Positions 15,630 through 25,026 are shown, counted from the first letter of the stretch. The stretch: 57,418 bases of DNA from Candidatus Mediterraneibacter norwichensis (GCA_019112765.1 DXIU01000076.1:1-57418), one strand, 5' to 3'. The notes: generated by a model not told the origin, from the letters alone. Program-made: numbers and translations.

Positions 15630-18170
15630 ATGAAAATCAAGATCAGAAATAAAGCGGCGTTTACTGACGCGGTAACGCCTCTGGAGGAAGCAAACAAAGA
15701 GATTTCCTATCGGGCGGCGCTGGAGGGAATCGTACTGCTGGAAAATGACGGCGCTCTTCCGCTGTCTCCCGGGAAAATTGCATTGTACGGAGCCGGAGCA
15801 GGGATGACGATCAAAGGAGGAACCGGTTCGGGCGAGGTAAATGAACGGCATGCAGTGACCATTCTGGAAGGGCTGGAGCAGGCCGGATTTACGGTGACGA
15901 CAAAGAAATGGATCGAGGAGTATGCCGGACTGTACCGGGAAGGTGAGGAAGCGTACCGGAAAGAGTTCCAGCGGAAGATCATGCGGATGAAACCTTCCGA
16001 AATCATGAATTTTATGAGTGTTCCCTATCAGTATCCTTTCGGACAGCCGGTTACGGAAGCGGATATTCAGGCCTCTGATACAGATACATGTATTTATGTC
16101 GTTGCACGGCAGGCAGGAGAAGGCGGAGACAAAAGACTGGAGGGCGGAGAATATTCTCTGTCTGACGCGGAACTGGCCAATCTGAAAGCATGTGCCGAAG
16201 GGTATGATAAGACGATTGTAGTAATCAACACAGGCGCGGTTTTCGATCTGGGCTTTCTGGACCGTATTCACGGCATCAACAGTGTTGTCTTCTTTGCCCA
16301 GCAGGGAATGGAAGGCGGCAGGGCGTTCGCGGATCTGATCAGCGGAAAGACATCTCCTTCGGGAAAAACGGCAGATACATGGAGCAGAAAATATGAAGAT
16401 ATTCCCTGCGCAATGGAATACAGCTACCTGAACGGAAATGTGGATGAAGAATATTACCGGGAAGGCATTTATGTTGGATATCGTTATTTTGACAGTTTCG
16501 GCGCGGAACCACGGTATCCTTTCGGCTACGGTCTCTCCTATACAGACTTTTCTGTGGAAAAGGAGCAGGTGAACGTACTTCAGGCGGACGGCGCCGCGGA
16601 GGTACAGGTAAGAGTAAAAGTGACCAATACAGGAAACCGTTTCCCGGGGAAAGAAGTGGTTCAGCTCTATGTAAGCTGCCCTCAGAACGGGGCTCCGAAA
16701 GAATATCAGCAGCTGGCTGCATTCGGCAAGACGAAAGAACTGGCGCCGGGAGAAGATACAGAAATGCTGCTTGCGTTTGACCTGAGAGATCTGGCATACT
16801 TCCGCGAGGAGGATGCCAGCTATGTGCTGGATGCCGGAGATTATGTGCTGAGACTGGGAACATCCAGCAGAGATACGCGGCCGGCTGCTGTGCTTACGCT
16901 GGATCAGGACACTGTGACAGAGGTCTGCCGGTCTGTGCGTAAGGGAAAGAGTAAAGTAAAGGAGATCGATCCTCCGCAGCTGGATGATACAGAAGACATA
17001 CAGGATACAGATGTGGAGCGGATTGCGGTCAGCGCGGAGAAAATTGCGGCGAAGACGCACCGGTATGTTCTGCCGGAAGCTGCCTGCAGCAGGGAAGCCC
17101 GGAAACTTCTGGAATCTCTGGATGATGAGGATATGTGTGAACTGCTTGTGGGCGCGGGAGTTCATGGCGGAGGCCCGAGATTTTTTGAAGCACCCGGAGC
17201 AGCCGGATATACGACCGGACGGCTGCTGGGAAAAGGAATCCCAAATGTCTGCCTGGCGGACGGGCCTGCAGGGCTTCGCCTGCAGCGGGTGTCTGCAGTG
17301 ACAAGAAGCGGGAAGGTGAAAGGCGTTGAGCCGGCTATGTCCGCCATGAAGTATTTCCCGAAAGTGATGACCGGATTCAGCCTGGGAAATCCTGAGAAGC
17401 AGCCCTGTATTTATCAGTTTGCCACTTCATTTCCTGCGGGACTGTCTCTGGCCCAGTCCTGGAATCTGCCTCTTGCGGAAGCAGTGGGGGAAGCAGTGGG
17501 AAAAGAGATGGAGGCTTATGGAGTGACGTACTGGCTGGCTCCGGCCCTCAATATACATCGGAATCCTCTGTGCGGACGAAATTTTGAATATTATTCGGAA
17601 GATCCGCTGCTTGCGGGAAAGACAGCCGCGGCAGTGACAAGAGGCGTTCAGTCCCGGCGGGGCTGCTTTGCCACCATAAAGCATTTCTGCTGCAACAATC
17701 AGGAAGAAAACCGGAACCGGACCAACGCGAATGTGAATGAGCGGGCTCTGCGGGAGATTTACCTGAGAGCGTTCCGGATCGCGGTTGAAGAAGGAAGGCC
17801 GGGCGCTGTCATGTCCAGCTATAATAAGGTGAACGGCACTTATGTAAATAACAGCAAAGTGCTGCTGGATGGAGTGCTCCGGTGCGAATGGGGATTTGAC
17901 GGGCTTGTGATGACGGACTGGCTTGCCACAGGCAAGGGACTTGGAAGCCATGCTCGGGCTGTGGCGTCCGGAAATGATCTGATCATGCCGGGCGGCAGAA
18001 GCGCAGTCCGCGGGCTGAAAAATGCAGTAAAGAGCGGAGCCGTTAAAAGGGAAGATCTGAGACGGTGCGCGGCAAATGTGCTGAAGGGCATAACCGGCTC
18101 CAGAATATACCAGGCGTACCGCAGACAGAAAGAAAAACAGGAAAGACAGAAAGAAAGGACCGAAAAATAA
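15630..18170 (+). CDS. Glycoside hydrolase family 3, domain-swapped beta-glucosidase type
   Basis: 846 residues, ATG 15630 with AAGGAGG. Domain order is reversed relative to most GH3 enzymes. Residues about 25-260 are the GH3 C-terminal sandwich (ALEGIVLLENDGALPLSPGK). About 300-430 is a fibronectin III-like domain (FGYGLSYTDFSVE, then VKVTNTGNRFPGKEVVQLYV). About 490-830 is the TIM-barrel N-domain, with KHFCCNNQEENR and the nucleophile D763 in GLVMTDWLA. A swapped order is known in some ruminal and clostridial beta-glucosidases. There is no signal peptide, so it should act in the cytosol on imported glycosides. The next gene follows after 1 bp. Confidence 0.9.
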   Translation: MKIKIRNKAAFTDAVTPLEEANKEISYRAALEGIVLLENDGALPLSPGKIALYGAGAGMTIKGGTGSGEVNERHAVTILEGLEQAGFTVTTKKWIEEYAGLYREGEEAYRKEFQRKIMRMKPSEIMNFMSVPYQYPFGQPVTEADIQASDTDTCIYVVARQAGEGGDKRLEGGEYSLSDAELANLKACAEGYDKTIVVINTGAVFDLGFLDRIHGINSVVFFAQQGMEGGRAFADLISGKTSPSGKTADTWSRKYEDIPCAMEYSYLNGNVDEEYYREGIYVGYRYFDSFGAEPRYPFGYGLSYTDFSVEKEQVNVLQADGAAEVQVRVKVTNTGNRFPGKEVVQLYVSCPQNGAPKEYQQLAAFGKTKELAPGEDTEMLLAFDLRDLAYFREEDASYVLDAGDYVLRLGTSSRDTRPAAVLTLDQDTVTEVCRSVRKGKSKVKEIDPPQLDDTEDIQDTDVERIAVSAEKIAAKTHRYVLPEAACSREARKLLESLDDEDMCELLVGAGVHGGGPRFFEAPGAAGYTTGRLLGKGIPNVCLADGPAGLRLQRVSAVTRSGKVKGVEPAMSAMKYFPKVMTGFSLGNPEKQPCIYQFATSFPAGLSLAQSWNLPLAEAVGEAVGKEMEAYGVTYWLAPALNIHRNPLCGRNFEYYSEDPLLAGKTAAAVTRGVQSRRGCFATIKHFCCNNQEENRNRTNANVNERALREIYLRAFRIAVEEGRPGAVMSSYNKVNGTYVNNSKVLLDGVLRCEWGFDGLVMTDWLATGKGLGSHARAVASGNDLIMPGGRSAVRGLKNAVKSGAVKREDLRRCAANVLKGITGSRIYQAYRRQKEKQERQKERTEK

Positions 18171-18171
18171 C

Positions 18172-19506
18172 ATGCATTACAGACGCAGACAGTACAATTC
18201 CGGAAAAAACAGCGGATACGGCAGAGCAAATAAGCAGAAAAAGAAGGGCGGCAGATGGATCCTGTGGACTGTTCCGGCAGTGCTGCTGTGCATTCTTCTG
18301 GGAGCAGGCGCATTCTGGTTCCTGGCCGGTCCGGCCGGGAAGAACGGGGCAGAGAGTTTCGGACCCCTTCCCCTGGGAGTGCCTTTTGCAAAAGCCGGTG
18401 TTCAGGCGGCTGCGGAGGTGTCGGGGGCCGGCCCGGAGGCGGAAGCGGCCTGGCAGGAAATGAAGATTGACCGCGTACTGGATTCCATGACTCTGGAAGA
18501 AAAGGTAAACCAGCTTTTTATGATTACTCCGGAGGCGCTGACCGGGGTGGGAACGGTGATCCAGGCCGGGGACGGCACCAGGGAGGCTCTGACAGAACAT
18601 CCGGTGGGAGGTCTGATTTATTTTGCCCAGAATCTGAAGGATCCGGACCAGACCCGGACCATGCTTGAAAACACCCAGGAGTACGCATCTGCCCGGAGCG
18701 GATTTCCCATTTTCCTGTCCGTGGACGAAGAAGGCGGCCAGGTGGCAAGAGTGGGAAGCAATCCTTCCTTCGGCGTGCCGGAGATTGGAAATATGAGTGA
18801 AGTAGGCGCCGGCGGCGATACGCAGGAGGCATATGAGACCGGCAGCACCATCGGAGCCTATCTGAAAGATCTGGGCTTTAATATGGACGCGGCGCCGGAC
18901 GCGGACGTGCTGACCAATCCGGCAAATGAAGTAGTGAAGTACCGGTCCTTCGGCTCGGATCCGGATCTGGTATCCCGGATGGCGGCGGCAGAGCTGAAAG
19001 GGCTGAATGATCAGGGAATTATCGGCATGTACAAGCATTTCCCCGGACACGGAGGCACCACGGCAGATTCCCATGAGGGTTATGTTTATGTGGAGGAAAA
19101 TCTGGAAGAGCTGAAAAGCGGAGCTCTGGTCCCCTTTCAGGACGGGGCGGACAACGGACTGCAGGTCATTATGGTCAGTCATATCGCCTGCCCGGAAGTG
19201 ACCGGGAATAATACGCCGGCTACTCTGTCCCGGGAGCTGGTTACCGATCTTCTCAGGAAAGACATGGGCTTTGACGGGCTGGTAATCACAGATGCTCTGA
19301 ATATGGGCGCCATAATGGAACAGTATTCCTCCGGGGAGGCCGCGGTGGCGGCTCTGAACGCGGGTGTGGATATGCTTCTCATGCCGGCGGATTTTCAGGC
19401 GGCGTATGACGGCGTTATGGCTGCTCTGGAAAACGGAGAACTGACCGAAGAGAGGATTGATGAGTCGGTAAGAAGGATTCTGGAGATCAAACTGGAAATG
19501 GAATAG
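18172..19506 (+). CDS. Membrane-anchored GH3 beta-N-acetylhexosaminidase (NagZ-like)
   Basis: 444 residues. A basic N-terminus and one transmembrane helix (about 29-51, ILWTVPAVLLCILLGAGAFWFL) anchor the enzyme outside the membrane. The catalytic domain (about 90-440) has KHFPGHGGTTADSH (K288, H289, D299, H301), the NagZ-subfamily Asp/His acid-base loop, and the nucleophile D374 in VITDALNMGAI. Only the single barrel domain is present, as in NagZ. Likely substrate is GlcNAc-containing peptidoglycan or chitooligosaccharide. Its start lies 1 bp after the upstream GH3 stop, so they are translationally coupled although one acts inside and one outside. Confidence 0.9.
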   Translation: MHYRRRQYNSGKNSGYGRANKQKKKGGRWILWTVPAVLLCILLGAGAFWFLAGPAGKNGAESFGPLPLGVPFAKAGVQAAAEVSGAGPEAEAAWQEMKIDRVLDSMTLEEKVNQLFMITPEALTGVGTVIQAGDGTREALTEHPVGGLIYFAQNLKDPDQTRTMLENTQEYASARSGFPIFLSVDEEGGQVARVGSNPSFGVPEIGNMSEVGAGGDTQEAYETGSTIGAYLKDLGFNMDAAPDADVLTNPANEVVKYRSFGSDPDLVSRMAAAELKGLNDQGIIGMYKHFPGHGGTTADSHEGYVYVEENLEELKSGALVPFQDGADNGLQVIMVSHIACPEVTGNNTPATLSRELVTDLLRKDMGFDGLVITDALNMGAIMEQYSSGEAAVAALNAGVDMLLMPADFQAAYDGVMAALENGELTEERIDESVRRILEIKLEME

Positions 19507-19537
19507 ATACGGAGACATTCATTTCTGTCCCGGAGAT

Positions 19538-19572
19538 AATACCTCGTGCAGATTGTGCACGGGGTATTTTTC
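19538..19572 (+). terminator. Terminator of the GH3 operon
   Basis: AATACCTCGTGCA pairs with TGCACGGGGTATT around GATTG, followed by TTTTTC. A classic intrinsic terminator. The rest of the 307-bp gap to the next gene holds the operator and promoter listed below. Confidence 0.85.
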
Positions 19573-19662
19573 TGGGAAAAATTACCTGTATTCACAGGTG
19601 AAAGCGGACGTTAGTATAAAAATCAGAAAAATACATTGTTGATTTTTACAGAAAATATTGAG

Positions 19663-19676
19663 CGAAACTTGTTTCG
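19663..19676. promoter_or_regulatory. Candidate LacI-type operator
   Basis: CGAAACTTGTTTCG is a 14-bp palindrome resembling operators of LacI-family proteins. A half-site (AGTTTCGT) recurs at about 19712-19719. It lies 56-69 bp before the -35 box of the LacI-kinase gene, so it may be an activation or looping site rather than a simple block. Confidence 0.45.
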
Positions 19677-19731
19677 TGAAAAGTGAAAAATTATATAAAA
19701 TGTCGGAAAATAGTTTCGTAATTTGCAAATA

Positions 19732-19760
19732 TTGATTAAATTTGCACCAAATGCTAAGAT
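19732..19760 (+). promoter_or_regulatory. Promoter of the nucleoside operon
   Basis: TTGATT (19732-19737), a 17-bp spacer, and TAAGAT (19755-19760), 54 bp before the ATG at 19815. Two ATTTGCA direct repeats (about 19721 and 19740) flank and overlap the -35 region. Confidence 0.6.
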
Positions 19761-19814
19761 CTGTACAAAATTAATTTACTAAAAAACTTTCAGCAAAGAA
19801 GGAAAGGAGGGCAA

Positions 19815-21743
19815 ATGAATATTCAGGATATTGCAAGGCTGGCCGGAGTATCCGCTTCCACAGTTTCCAAGGTCATGAACGGAAAAGACAGGGACATCAG
19901 TGAGGAGACAAAAAAGAAAGTACTTAGAGTAATAGAAGAGCAGCACTATGTTCCGTATTTTAAATTCCGGGAAAAAGAGGGACTGAAAAACCGTCTGATC
20001 GGATTGATTGTCAGACGGGAAAACAGGGAGCGGGAGGCAATCACGGTGAGTACAGAGCAGGCCGCCCGTTCAAAGGGGTATGGTCTTGTGATCCGATATG
20101 CGGAACCGGGAGACGACTTATGCGAATATGTGGAGGAAATGGCCCGGAAACAGGTCTCGGGAGTAATGATCGACTCAGAAAAGAAGATTCCCTGCGGCAG
20201 ACTGGAAAATGCGGCGGTTTATCTGAACCAGACAAAGGAATTTGACCGGCATGAACGGGTGTCGTTCTATTACCGCCTTTCCGAAGCCGGAAGGATGGCG
20301 GCGGAAAGGCTGATGAAGGAAGGGCATCATAAAATTGCCTGTATTGTCCGCCGGGAGGATCATTCCATACTGGAAGGATACAGGATGGCTGTACAGAGCC
20401 ACAATCTGCCGCTTCAGCCGGCGTGGTCCTATGAAGGAGAGTCTCTGGAGGCGGTGGAGAAGTATGGAATCCGGCAGTGCCTGACAGAAGAGGTGACCGC
20501 GGTGATCTGCGGTTCCCCGGATATTGCCTGCTGTGTATGGAAGCTGATGGAGAGAACCAGGATGCCCGTGCCGGACGCCCTGTCCATGATTGTGGTGGGC
20601 GACAGTCCGGTGCTGAAACTTCTTGGCGACGGGATTACAGCAGTCCGGCTTCCGGCAGGCCAGATGGCCAGAAATGCGGCAGAGTGTCTGACGGAGATGA
20701 TTCAGGCGCAGAAAGAGATGGAACTGATGCGGAAGTTTTCTCCGGAAATTACAGAGCGCAGGAGCATCGTTCATCCGGCCCAGGAAAAACTGGGAGAAAA
20801 GATTATCGTTGTAGGCAGCATGAATATGGATGTGACGCTGGAGGCTTCAAGGATACCTGTAAAAGGAGAAACCCAGCTTGCGGAAAAGCTGTATGTCTTT
20901 CCGGGAGGAAAAGGAGCCAATCAGGCGGTAGGAGCCGGGAAGCTGGGCGGGCAGGTATATATGATCGGCTGTCTGGGAAACGATATGGACGGCAGAGAAC
21001 TCTATACGAGTCTGATTGAAAATCATGTCCATATGGACGGCGTTCTGTTTGACACGGCGCTGCCAAGCGGCAAGGCATACATCAATGTGGACCAGGACGG
21101 GGAAAGTACAATTGTAGTTTATCAGGGAGCGAACCGCAGTCTGAATCAGTCCCAGATACAGAAGTGCCGGTATCTGTTCGAGAGCGCGGCATACTGCCTG
21201 CTCTCCATGGAGATCCCGGATGAAATTGTGGAATATACCATACGGATCTGCAGGCGGACGGGGACGAAAGTAATCCTGAAGCCTTCCGCTACAGAGCAGA
21301 TGAAAGAAGAACTGTATGCGGACGTGGAGTATTTTATTCCGAATGAAAATGAGCTGCATCTGCTGGTGCCGGGCAGCATGGGAATTGAAGAAAAGGCCCG
21401 TCTGCTGCGGGAAAAGGGGGTTGAAAATGTAATTGTGACGCTGGGAGCCAGAGGATGCTATCTGGTAAACGGAGAGCTGTCCATGTATTTTGGAGGAAGC
21501 GGCTTTGAAGCGGTGGATACCACGGGAGGCGCGGATTCTTTTATCAGCGCGCTGGCAGTGTGCCTGAGCGAGGGGAAACCTCTTGTGCAGGCAGTCCGGT
21601 TTGCCATCTATGCTTCCGGTATTACGGTGACCAGATACGGGGTGCAGCCGGCCCTTCCCGACCGCCGGGCAGTGGATGTGTATGAAGATGAAATATACGG
21701 GCCGCAGACTATGACAGAAGAAAGGATGTGGAAAAGTGATTGA
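19815..21743 (+). CDS. LacI-family regulator fused to a ribokinase-like kinase
   Basis: 642 residues, ATG 19815 with AAAGGAGGG. Residues 1-60 form a LacI helix-turn-helix (MNIQDIARLAGVSASTVSKV). About 60-320 is a periplasmic-binding-like sensor domain. From about 328 a complete PfkB/ribokinase domain follows: VGSMNMDVTLEASRIP, the GGKGANQAVG sugar-binding loop, ENELHLL and DTTGGADSF. The usual anion-hole motif DTTGAGD is altered to DTTGGAD, but the catalytic base D574 is kept. Such a fusion could sense ribose or a nucleoside-derived sugar in the kinase pocket or phosphorylate it directly. It heads a nucleoside-hydrolase / ECF / ribokinase operon, overlaps the next gene by 8 bp, and probably autoregulates through the palindrome upstream. 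Confidence 0.92.
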   Translation: MNIQDIARLAGVSASTVSKVMNGKDRDISEETKKKVLRVIEEQHYVPYFKFREKEGLKNRLIGLIVRRENREREAITVSTEQAARSKGYGLVIRYAEPGDDLCEYVEEMARKQVSGVMIDSEKKIPCGRLENAAVYLNQTKEFDRHERVSFYYRLSEAGRMAAERLMKEGHHKIACIVRREDHSILEGYRMAVQSHNLPLQPAWSYEGESLEAVEKYGIRQCLTEEVTAVICGSPDIACCVWKLMERTRMPVPDALSMIVVGDSPVLKLLGDGITAVRLPAGQMARNAAECLTEMIQAQKEMELMRKFSPEITERRSIVHPAQEKLGEKIIVVGSMNMDVTLEASRIPVKGETQLAEKLYVFPGGKGANQAVGAGKLGGQVYMIGCLGNDMDGRELYTSLIENHVHMDGVLFDTALPSGKAYINVDQDGESTIVVYQGANRSLNQSQIQKCRYLFESAAYCLLSMEIPDEIVEYTIRICRRTGTKVILKPSATEQMKEELYADVEYFIPNENELHLLVPGSMGIEEKARLLREKGVENVIVTLGARGCYLVNGELSMYFGGSGFEAVDTTGGADSFISALAVCLSEGKPLVQAVRFAIYASGITVTRYGVQPALPDRRAVDVYEDEIYGPQTMTEERMWKSD

Positions 21744-22725
21744 TGAACAACTGAAGAAGGAGTGGCTGGAGTCGGTGGGCACAGAGGATGCCCTTTTCGA
21801 TCCGGAGGAAAATGCAGAGCTTCTCCGGAGACTGCGGAAACCGGAGGGCAGGATTGACGCAGTGCTGGATACGGATACTTATAACGAGATTGACGATCAG
21901 TACGCGCTGGCCTATATGATTAATTCCGGCGAGAAAATCAATCTGAAGGCAGTTTACGCGGCCCCTTTTACCAACTGCAAATCTGACGGCCCGGGGGATG
22001 GCATGGAAAAGAGCTATGAAGAGATCCTTCATATTTTAAAGCTTATGAACCGGGAAGATCTTAAGAACCGGGTATTCCGGGGCTCCCGGGAATATCTGCC
22101 GGACGAAAAGACGCCGGTGGTCTCGGAGGCCGCGGAGGATCTGGCGGACAGGGCCATGAGTTATACCAGGGAAAATCCGCTTTATGTGGTGGCCATTGCC
22201 GCCATTACCAATATCGCTTCAGCCATTCTGCTGAGGCCGGAGATTACAGAACGGATGGTTCTGGTATGGCTGGGAGGAAATGCCCTGGACTGGCCCAATA
22301 ACAGAGAATATAACCTTTATCAGGATATTGCGGCAGCCAGAGTGATCTTTGAATCCCGGGTACCTCTGGTGCAGCTCCCCTGTATGGGAGTGGTCTCCTC
22401 CTTTACGGTCAGCGGACCGGAGCTGAAAGCATATCTGAAGGGGAAAAATCCGCTGTGCGATTATCTGGCGGACTTTACCGAGCAGGAGGCATTAGCCTGC
22501 GGAGGGGGCAGGACATGGAGCCGGCCCATCTGGGATGTGACCGCGGTGGGGTGGCTGCTGGACGGAGATCTGATGAGCGACCGGATAGAATATGCGCCGC
22601 TTCCGGAGTACGACCACCGGTATTCTCTGCGGAAGAACAGTCATTTTTATAAATATGTGTACTATATTAACCGGGATAATTTACTGGAAGATCTGGTGAA
22701 AAAACTGACCGGACAGAGAAACTGA
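21736..22725 (+). CDS. Nucleoside hydrolase
   Basis: 329 residues from GTG 21736, with AAAGGA upstream. It overlaps the LacI-kinase stop by 8 bp. The metal site near residues 45-54 reads LDTDTYNEIDDQYAL, a variant of the usual DTDPGIDDALAL with the Asp cluster kept. Later AITNIASAILLRPE, VWLGGNALDWP and the end-of-pocket WDVTAVG match inosine/uridine-preferring nucleoside hydrolases. It splits ribonucleosides into base and ribose in the cytosol. The ribose can then be taken by the ribokinase at the end of the operon. Base specificity cannot be read from the sequence. Confidence 0.88.
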   Translation: MIDEQLKKEWLESVGTEDALFDPEENAELLRRLRKPEGRIDAVLDTDTYNEIDDQYALAYMINSGEKINLKAVYAAPFTNCKSDGPGDGMEKSYEEILHILKLMNREDLKNRVFRGSREYLPDEKTPVVSEAAEDLADRAMSYTRENPLYVVAIAAITNIASAILLRPEITERMVLVWLGGNALDWPNNREYNLYQDIAAARVIFESRVPLVQLPCMGVVSSFTVSGPELKAYLKGKNPLCDYLADFTEQEALACGGGRTWSRPIWDVTAVGWLLDGDLMSDRIEYAPLPEYDHRYSLRKNSHFYKYVYYINRDNLLEDLVKKLTGQRN

Positions 22726-22766
22726 AAACAGACAGAATTACGATAAATCAACAGGAGGAAATGAGA

Positions 22767-23354
22767 ATGAAAAAAATAGACAAGCTGGCAATCTTTTTAA
22801 TCCCCATTGGTGTGGCTCTGAATTTTATCGGAGCACAGATCGCGATGCTTCTGAAGCTTCCGGTGTATCTGGATGCCATAGGGACGATTGTTGTGGGCGC
22901 CCTGTGCGGCGGCATCCCGGGAGCTGTGGTCGGTGTGATTTCAAACACCATTAATTCCATTACATATCCGGCCTATGTGTGGTATGGAATTATCAGCGCG
23001 ATCTACGGTATACTGGCTGCTTATCTTTCCAGACGGAAAGTATTCTGCTCCCTGTGGAAGACAGTGCTGGCGTCCCTCTTATTCGCCACCATCGGCGGCG
23101 TGCTGAATTCCTGCATTACATGGATTCTCTTTGGCTTCAACTTTGCTACGGATACTACGGCGATCTTCGCGATTCCTCTGCATTCGGCTCTGGGATTCCC
23201 GAAATTCGCGGCACAGATGATCGCGGCCATCTGTATGGATGTGGCAGATAAGTTCCTGTCGGTTATGGCCATGTTCTTTATCTTAAAGAGTATGCCGAAC
23301 CGTTTCCTGGTGAAGCTGAAACTGGGAGATGTATATATTAAGGAGGCAAAATAG
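22767..23354 (+). CDS. ECF transporter substrate-binding (S) component
   Basis: 195 residues from ATG 22767. The ATG at 22761 sits only 2 nt after AGGAGG, so the second ATG is preferred. Five or six hydrophobic helices are visible. A typical S-component pattern lies near the start (KLAIFLIPIGVALNFIGAQI, then LDAIGTIVVGALCGGIPGA, a pattern shared with vitamin S components). It contacts the T component through the next gene, which it overlaps by 1 bp. The operon context implies nucleoside or ribose-like substrate rather than a vitamin. Confidence 0.85.
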   Translation: MKKIDKLAIFLIPIGVALNFIGAQIAMLLKLPVYLDAIGTIVVGALCGGIPGAVVGVISNTINSITYPAYVWYGIISAIYGILAAYLSRRKVFCSLWKTVLASLLFATIGGVLNSCITWILFGFNFATDTTAIFAIPLHSALGFPKFAAQMIAAICMDVADKFLSVMAMFFILKSMPNRFLVKLKLGDVYIKEAK

Positions 23355-24151
23355 TGGAGCGGACATTTATCGACAGTTTTCGTCATGACCAGACTTACCA
23401 TAACTGGTTCCTGGATTTTAATCCACTTTCAAAACTGAATCTGCTGTTTGCCCTGGGCTTCGCGTCCATGGCTGCCGCATCCTGGGAGTTCGGACTGCCG
23501 CTCTGCCTTGTGTACTGCATTCTGGCATTCTGTGCGGGGAAGGGAATGTCCTTTCTGAAGCCTTTCGGTGTGGTAGTGGTGATTTTTGGTTTTTTTACCC
23601 TTGTAATCCGGCAGTTTTCCGTGGAGGGCACTACGGTGCTCTTCCGCCTGTTCGGAGTGCTTCCGGTTACCCGGGAAGCGCTGATAAACGGACTGGACAC
23701 GGCGTCGTATCTGCTGGGATTTTCCGGAGCGGTTATTCTGTTTTTCGCGACTACGCAGATGCGGGATCTCATGTATTCGCTGGAGAAAAAAGGCATGTCC
23801 CATGAAGTGTCCTACATTGTGCTGGCATCATTTCAGACCATTACTGATCTGAAGAAAAATACGGCTCAGATTATGGAGTCACAGAAGGCGAGAGGAATTG
23901 AGACAGAGGGCAGCGTAATCCGCAGGATAAAAGCATTTTTCCCGATCCTGGGTCCGCTTGTTCTGGGTGCTATCTCCAGCACGGAGGAAAAGTCCATCGC
24001 AATGGACGCCAGAGCATTTTCCGTAAAGTGCAGCCATACATTTCTTCGGGAATTAAGGCCGGTGCCGTTGTATGAGAAGCTGATAGTAATTTTGGCGGAC
24101 GTACTGCTTCTTGCAGTGATCGGAGTACGTCTGTATCAGATGTTCGGATAA
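23354..24151 (+). CDS. ECF transporter transmembrane (T) component
   Basis: 265 residues from GTG 23354, which shares its G with the TAG of the S gene. Four to five transmembrane helices lie in the first 150 and last 40 residues. The cytoplasmic coupling helices carry ESQKARGIETEG and SIAMDARAF, the two Ala-Arg-Gly-like motifs that bind the ATPases in EcfT proteins. It forms the membrane scaffold of the transporter with the S component and two ATPases. Confidence 0.9.
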   Translation: MERTFIDSFRHDQTYHNWFLDFNPLSKLNLLFALGFASMAAASWEFGLPLCLVYCILAFCAGKGMSFLKPFGVVVVIFGFFTLVIRQFSVEGTTVLFRLFGVLPVTREALINGLDTASYLLGFSGAVILFFATTQMRDLMYSLEKKGMSHEVSYIVLASFQTITDLKKNTAQIMESQKARGIETEGSVIRRIKAFFPILGPLVLGAISSTEEKSIAMDARAFSVKCSHTFLRELRPVPLYEKLIVILADVLLLAVIGVRLYQMFG

Positions 24152-24165
24152 AGGAGAGAAGAAAA

Positions 24166-25026
24166 ATGGCAGTGGTAAAGCTGAAAAATATTAACTACAG
24201 ATATCCGCTGACGAAAGAATATGCGCTTAAGGATATCAGTTTTGAATTTGAGGAAGGAAAATTCTATGGGCTGATCGGGGAAAACGGAGGCGGAAAGACA
24301 ACGCTGTGCAGTCTCATCCGGGGACTGATCCCGCATTTTTATCACGGGGAACTGGAAGGGCAGGCGGAAGTTTTCGGTACGGATATCAGAGATCACAAGG
24401 CGGAGGAGCTGGCTGTGCGCATCGGGTATGTGTTCCAGAATCCGTTCAGCCAGATGAGCGGCGTAAAAAATACTGTGTTCGAAGAGATCGCCATGGGACT
24501 GGAAAACCTGGGTGTGGAGAAGGAGGAAATGATACGGAAGGTAGAGGATGTGTGCCGCCTTCTCAACATTGAGGAGCTGATGGATAAAAATCCCAATGAA
24601 CTGTCCGGCGGACAACGGCAGAGAGTTGCTTTTGCTTCTATTATAGTAATGGACAATGACATGCTGGTTATTGACGAGCCGACCAGCCAGCTGGATCCCC
24701 ACGGGACAGAAAATGTGTTTGAGATTATCCGCAAGCTGAAAGAGACCGGGAAGACAATTATTCTTGTAGAACACAAGATAGATCTGATCGCGGAGTACTG
24801 TGACGAGATTCTGGTTATGGAGGCAGGGCAGATCGTGTGTCACGGAGAGACGGAGAAAATACTTTCTTCCCTGGAACTGCTGGATCACAATGCCATGATT
24901 CCTCCGGCAGCTCTGTGGGGACACGAGATGAAGGCGGCAGGCAGGCCCCTTGCGGGGATTCCGGTTACGGCAGCCCAGGCAGTGGAATACGCCCGGAGAA
25001 GAGGAGGAACAGAAGATGGCGATTGA
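24166..25026 (+). CDS. ECF transporter ATPase, first subunit
   Basis: 286 residues, ATG 24166 with AAGGAGAG. Walker A GENGGGKTT (about 38-46), Q-loop YVFQNPFSQMSG, intact signature LSGGQRQRVAFAS, Walker B MLVIDEPTSQLD and switch His in LVEHKIDLIAE. All ATP-binding and contact motifs are present. The C-terminal 45 residues extend beyond the usual domain and overlap the second ATPase gene by 11 bp. Confidence 0.93.
   Translation: MAVVKLKNINYRYPLTKEYALKDISFEFEEGKFYGLIGENGGGKTTLCSLIRGLIPHFYHGELEGQAEVFGTDIRDHKAEELAVRIGYVFQNPFSQMSGVKNTVFEEIAMGLENLGVEKEEMIRKVEDVCRLLNIEELMDKNPNELSGGQRQRVAFASIIVMDNDMLVIDEPTSQLDPHGTENVFEIIRKLKETGKTIILVEHKIDLIAEYCDEILVMEAGQIVCHGETEKILSSLELLDHNAMIPPAALWGHEMKAAGRPLAGIPVTAAQAVEYARRRGGTEDGD

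Noticed and set aside
15594-17165. Long antisense open frame (523 codons) opposite the GH3 gene
   Set aside because: Its composition mirrors the real gene, it has no ribosome site, and it shows no recognisable domain. Similar antisense frames at 18043-19518 and 5319-6311 were rejected for the same reason.
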